From Planctomycetota bacterium (GTDB lineage Bacteria; Planctomycetota; B15-G4; JADJEK01): DNA of 64,000 nucleotides. Within the stretch, counting starts at the first letter, position 1, and every line of letters starts with the position of its first letter. Shown here piece after piece: positions 63,580-64,000 of this stretch. The notes under the pieces were generated by a model, which saw only the letters and a program-made list of their open reading frames with translations, was not told where the DNA came from and did no database searches. A program made the translations under genes and the position numbers. The stretch lies in assembly GCA_016709145.1 (NCBI GenBank), contig JADJEK010000024.1, forward strand, positions 124,001-188,000, given 5' to 3'.

Positions 63580-63817
63580 TCGTGAAGTTCTGCAGCCGGT
63601 ATTCGTAATCGCTGCGGTCTGCGGTGTCGCGTTGGGTCGTGGTCACGCGCAATCGTGAAGCATGAACGCGACTCGCTCGGAATGAACGCTCGGTTGACCC
63701 CAGCCGACCCGCGGCTACCCTTCGACACGTTCGTCGAAGCTCCCCACGTGATTCGCGGGAACGTCCAGCGGGAACGAAGGGGGGGGGGCAGGCGAACGCT
63801 GTTCCAGGGGAAATCCA
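63580..63817. other. Gap with a run of ten G upstream of a lipoprotein gene
   Basis: No gene is visible. A homopolymer of ten G occurs at 63779-63788, 30 bp before the start at 63818, in the position of a promoter or leader. Similar runs of nine G lie at 8110-8118 and 10577-10585 upstream of the small paralogue genes. Confidence 0.5.
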
Positions 63818-64000
63818 ATGTTGCAGGTCTCATTCGCGCCCTGCGTGGCGCTGTTCCTCCTCGGTTGCGTTGCGTCGTCCCGTGCTTCCGAATTGCGGGT
63901 CGACGCGATGGCCGAACTGCCCGAGCTCGCCGAGTCGATTGCGGTCGACGTGTCCGGACGATCGCTCGTCACGAGTAGCTTGACGTTCCAAGTGTTCGAA
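63818..64000 (+). CDS. Lipoprotein, 3' end cut by window edge
   Basis: The ATG at 63818 follows AGGGG at 8 nt and the frame is open to the last base (61 codons). The start MLQVSFAPCVALFLLGC is a type II signal peptide with lipobox LLGC; the mature part begins VASSRASELRVDAMAELPE. The rest of the protein is outside the window, so its function cannot be judged. Confidence 0.65.
   Translation, partial: MLQVSFAPCVALFLLGCVASSRASELRVDAMAELPELAESIAVDVSGRSLVTSSLTFQVFE

Overview
The window is a high-GC bacterial chromosome segment, most probably from a member of the Planctomycetota. This is an inference. It rests on many secreted proteins of that style: HAF-like, Delta-60-like and YVTN beta-propellers, long TPR proteins, parallel beta-helices, carboxypeptidase-regulatory-like repeats, and C-terminal tails of the kind seen in planctomycete secreted proteins. 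Large numbers of GC-rich palindromic repeats between genes also fit. No rRNA, tRNA, CRISPR array or replication origin was seen.

Layout. 0-5.1 kb: the end of a quinol-type nitric oxide reductase, then, convergent to it, a two-gene operon (SGNH-like secreted protein and a membrane protein with an embedded spermidine-synthase-like domain). 5.2-13.9 kb: an accessory island, partly lower in GC. It holds a transposase remnant, a 1-kb direct duplication, two copies of a paralogous small-protein pair, and three genes for proline-rich effector-like proteins. Each effector-like gene is followed, usually with a 4-nt overlap, by a lipoprotein or membrane-protein gene. This looks like an undescribed modular effector/partner (possibly toxin/immunity) array. 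14.0-19.9 kb: secreted zincin peptidase, a coupled exported protein, and a HAF-type protein. 20.3-29.8 kb: Na+/solute symporter with an unusual soluble insertion, DUF493 protein, exported protein, a thioredoxin-like gene with an in-frame UGA at the first redox position (candidate selenoprotein, motif UGPC), a 1228-aa peptidase/LamG/thioredoxin-like protein, and a small lipoprotein. 30.2-45.8 kb: beta-helix, TPR, carboxypeptidase-regulatory, NnrE, methylmalonyl-CoA epimerase, PAP2-like and beta-propeller genes. 46.0-49.6 kb: a tight operon of SDR, LOG, DUF952, M19 dipeptidase and GNAT genes. 49.6-56.9 kb: Delta-60-like secreted protein, DUF1697, DUF5329 lipoprotein, NTF2-like lipoprotein, GNAT, aldo-keto reductase, DUF1801, and a sigma-54 activator. 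56.9-63.6 kb: a surface-glycan type cluster (DegT aminotransferase, NAD-epimerase, GT2, methyltransferase) read leftwards, and a divergent large membrane protein fused to a beta-helix. A partial lipoprotein gene runs off the right edge.

The two strongest novelty candidates are the UGA-containing thioredoxin gene (24183-25172) and the effector/partner island (5270-13899). Several families of dispersed palindromes are also present, one of them inserted inside a coding sequence (52911-52950).
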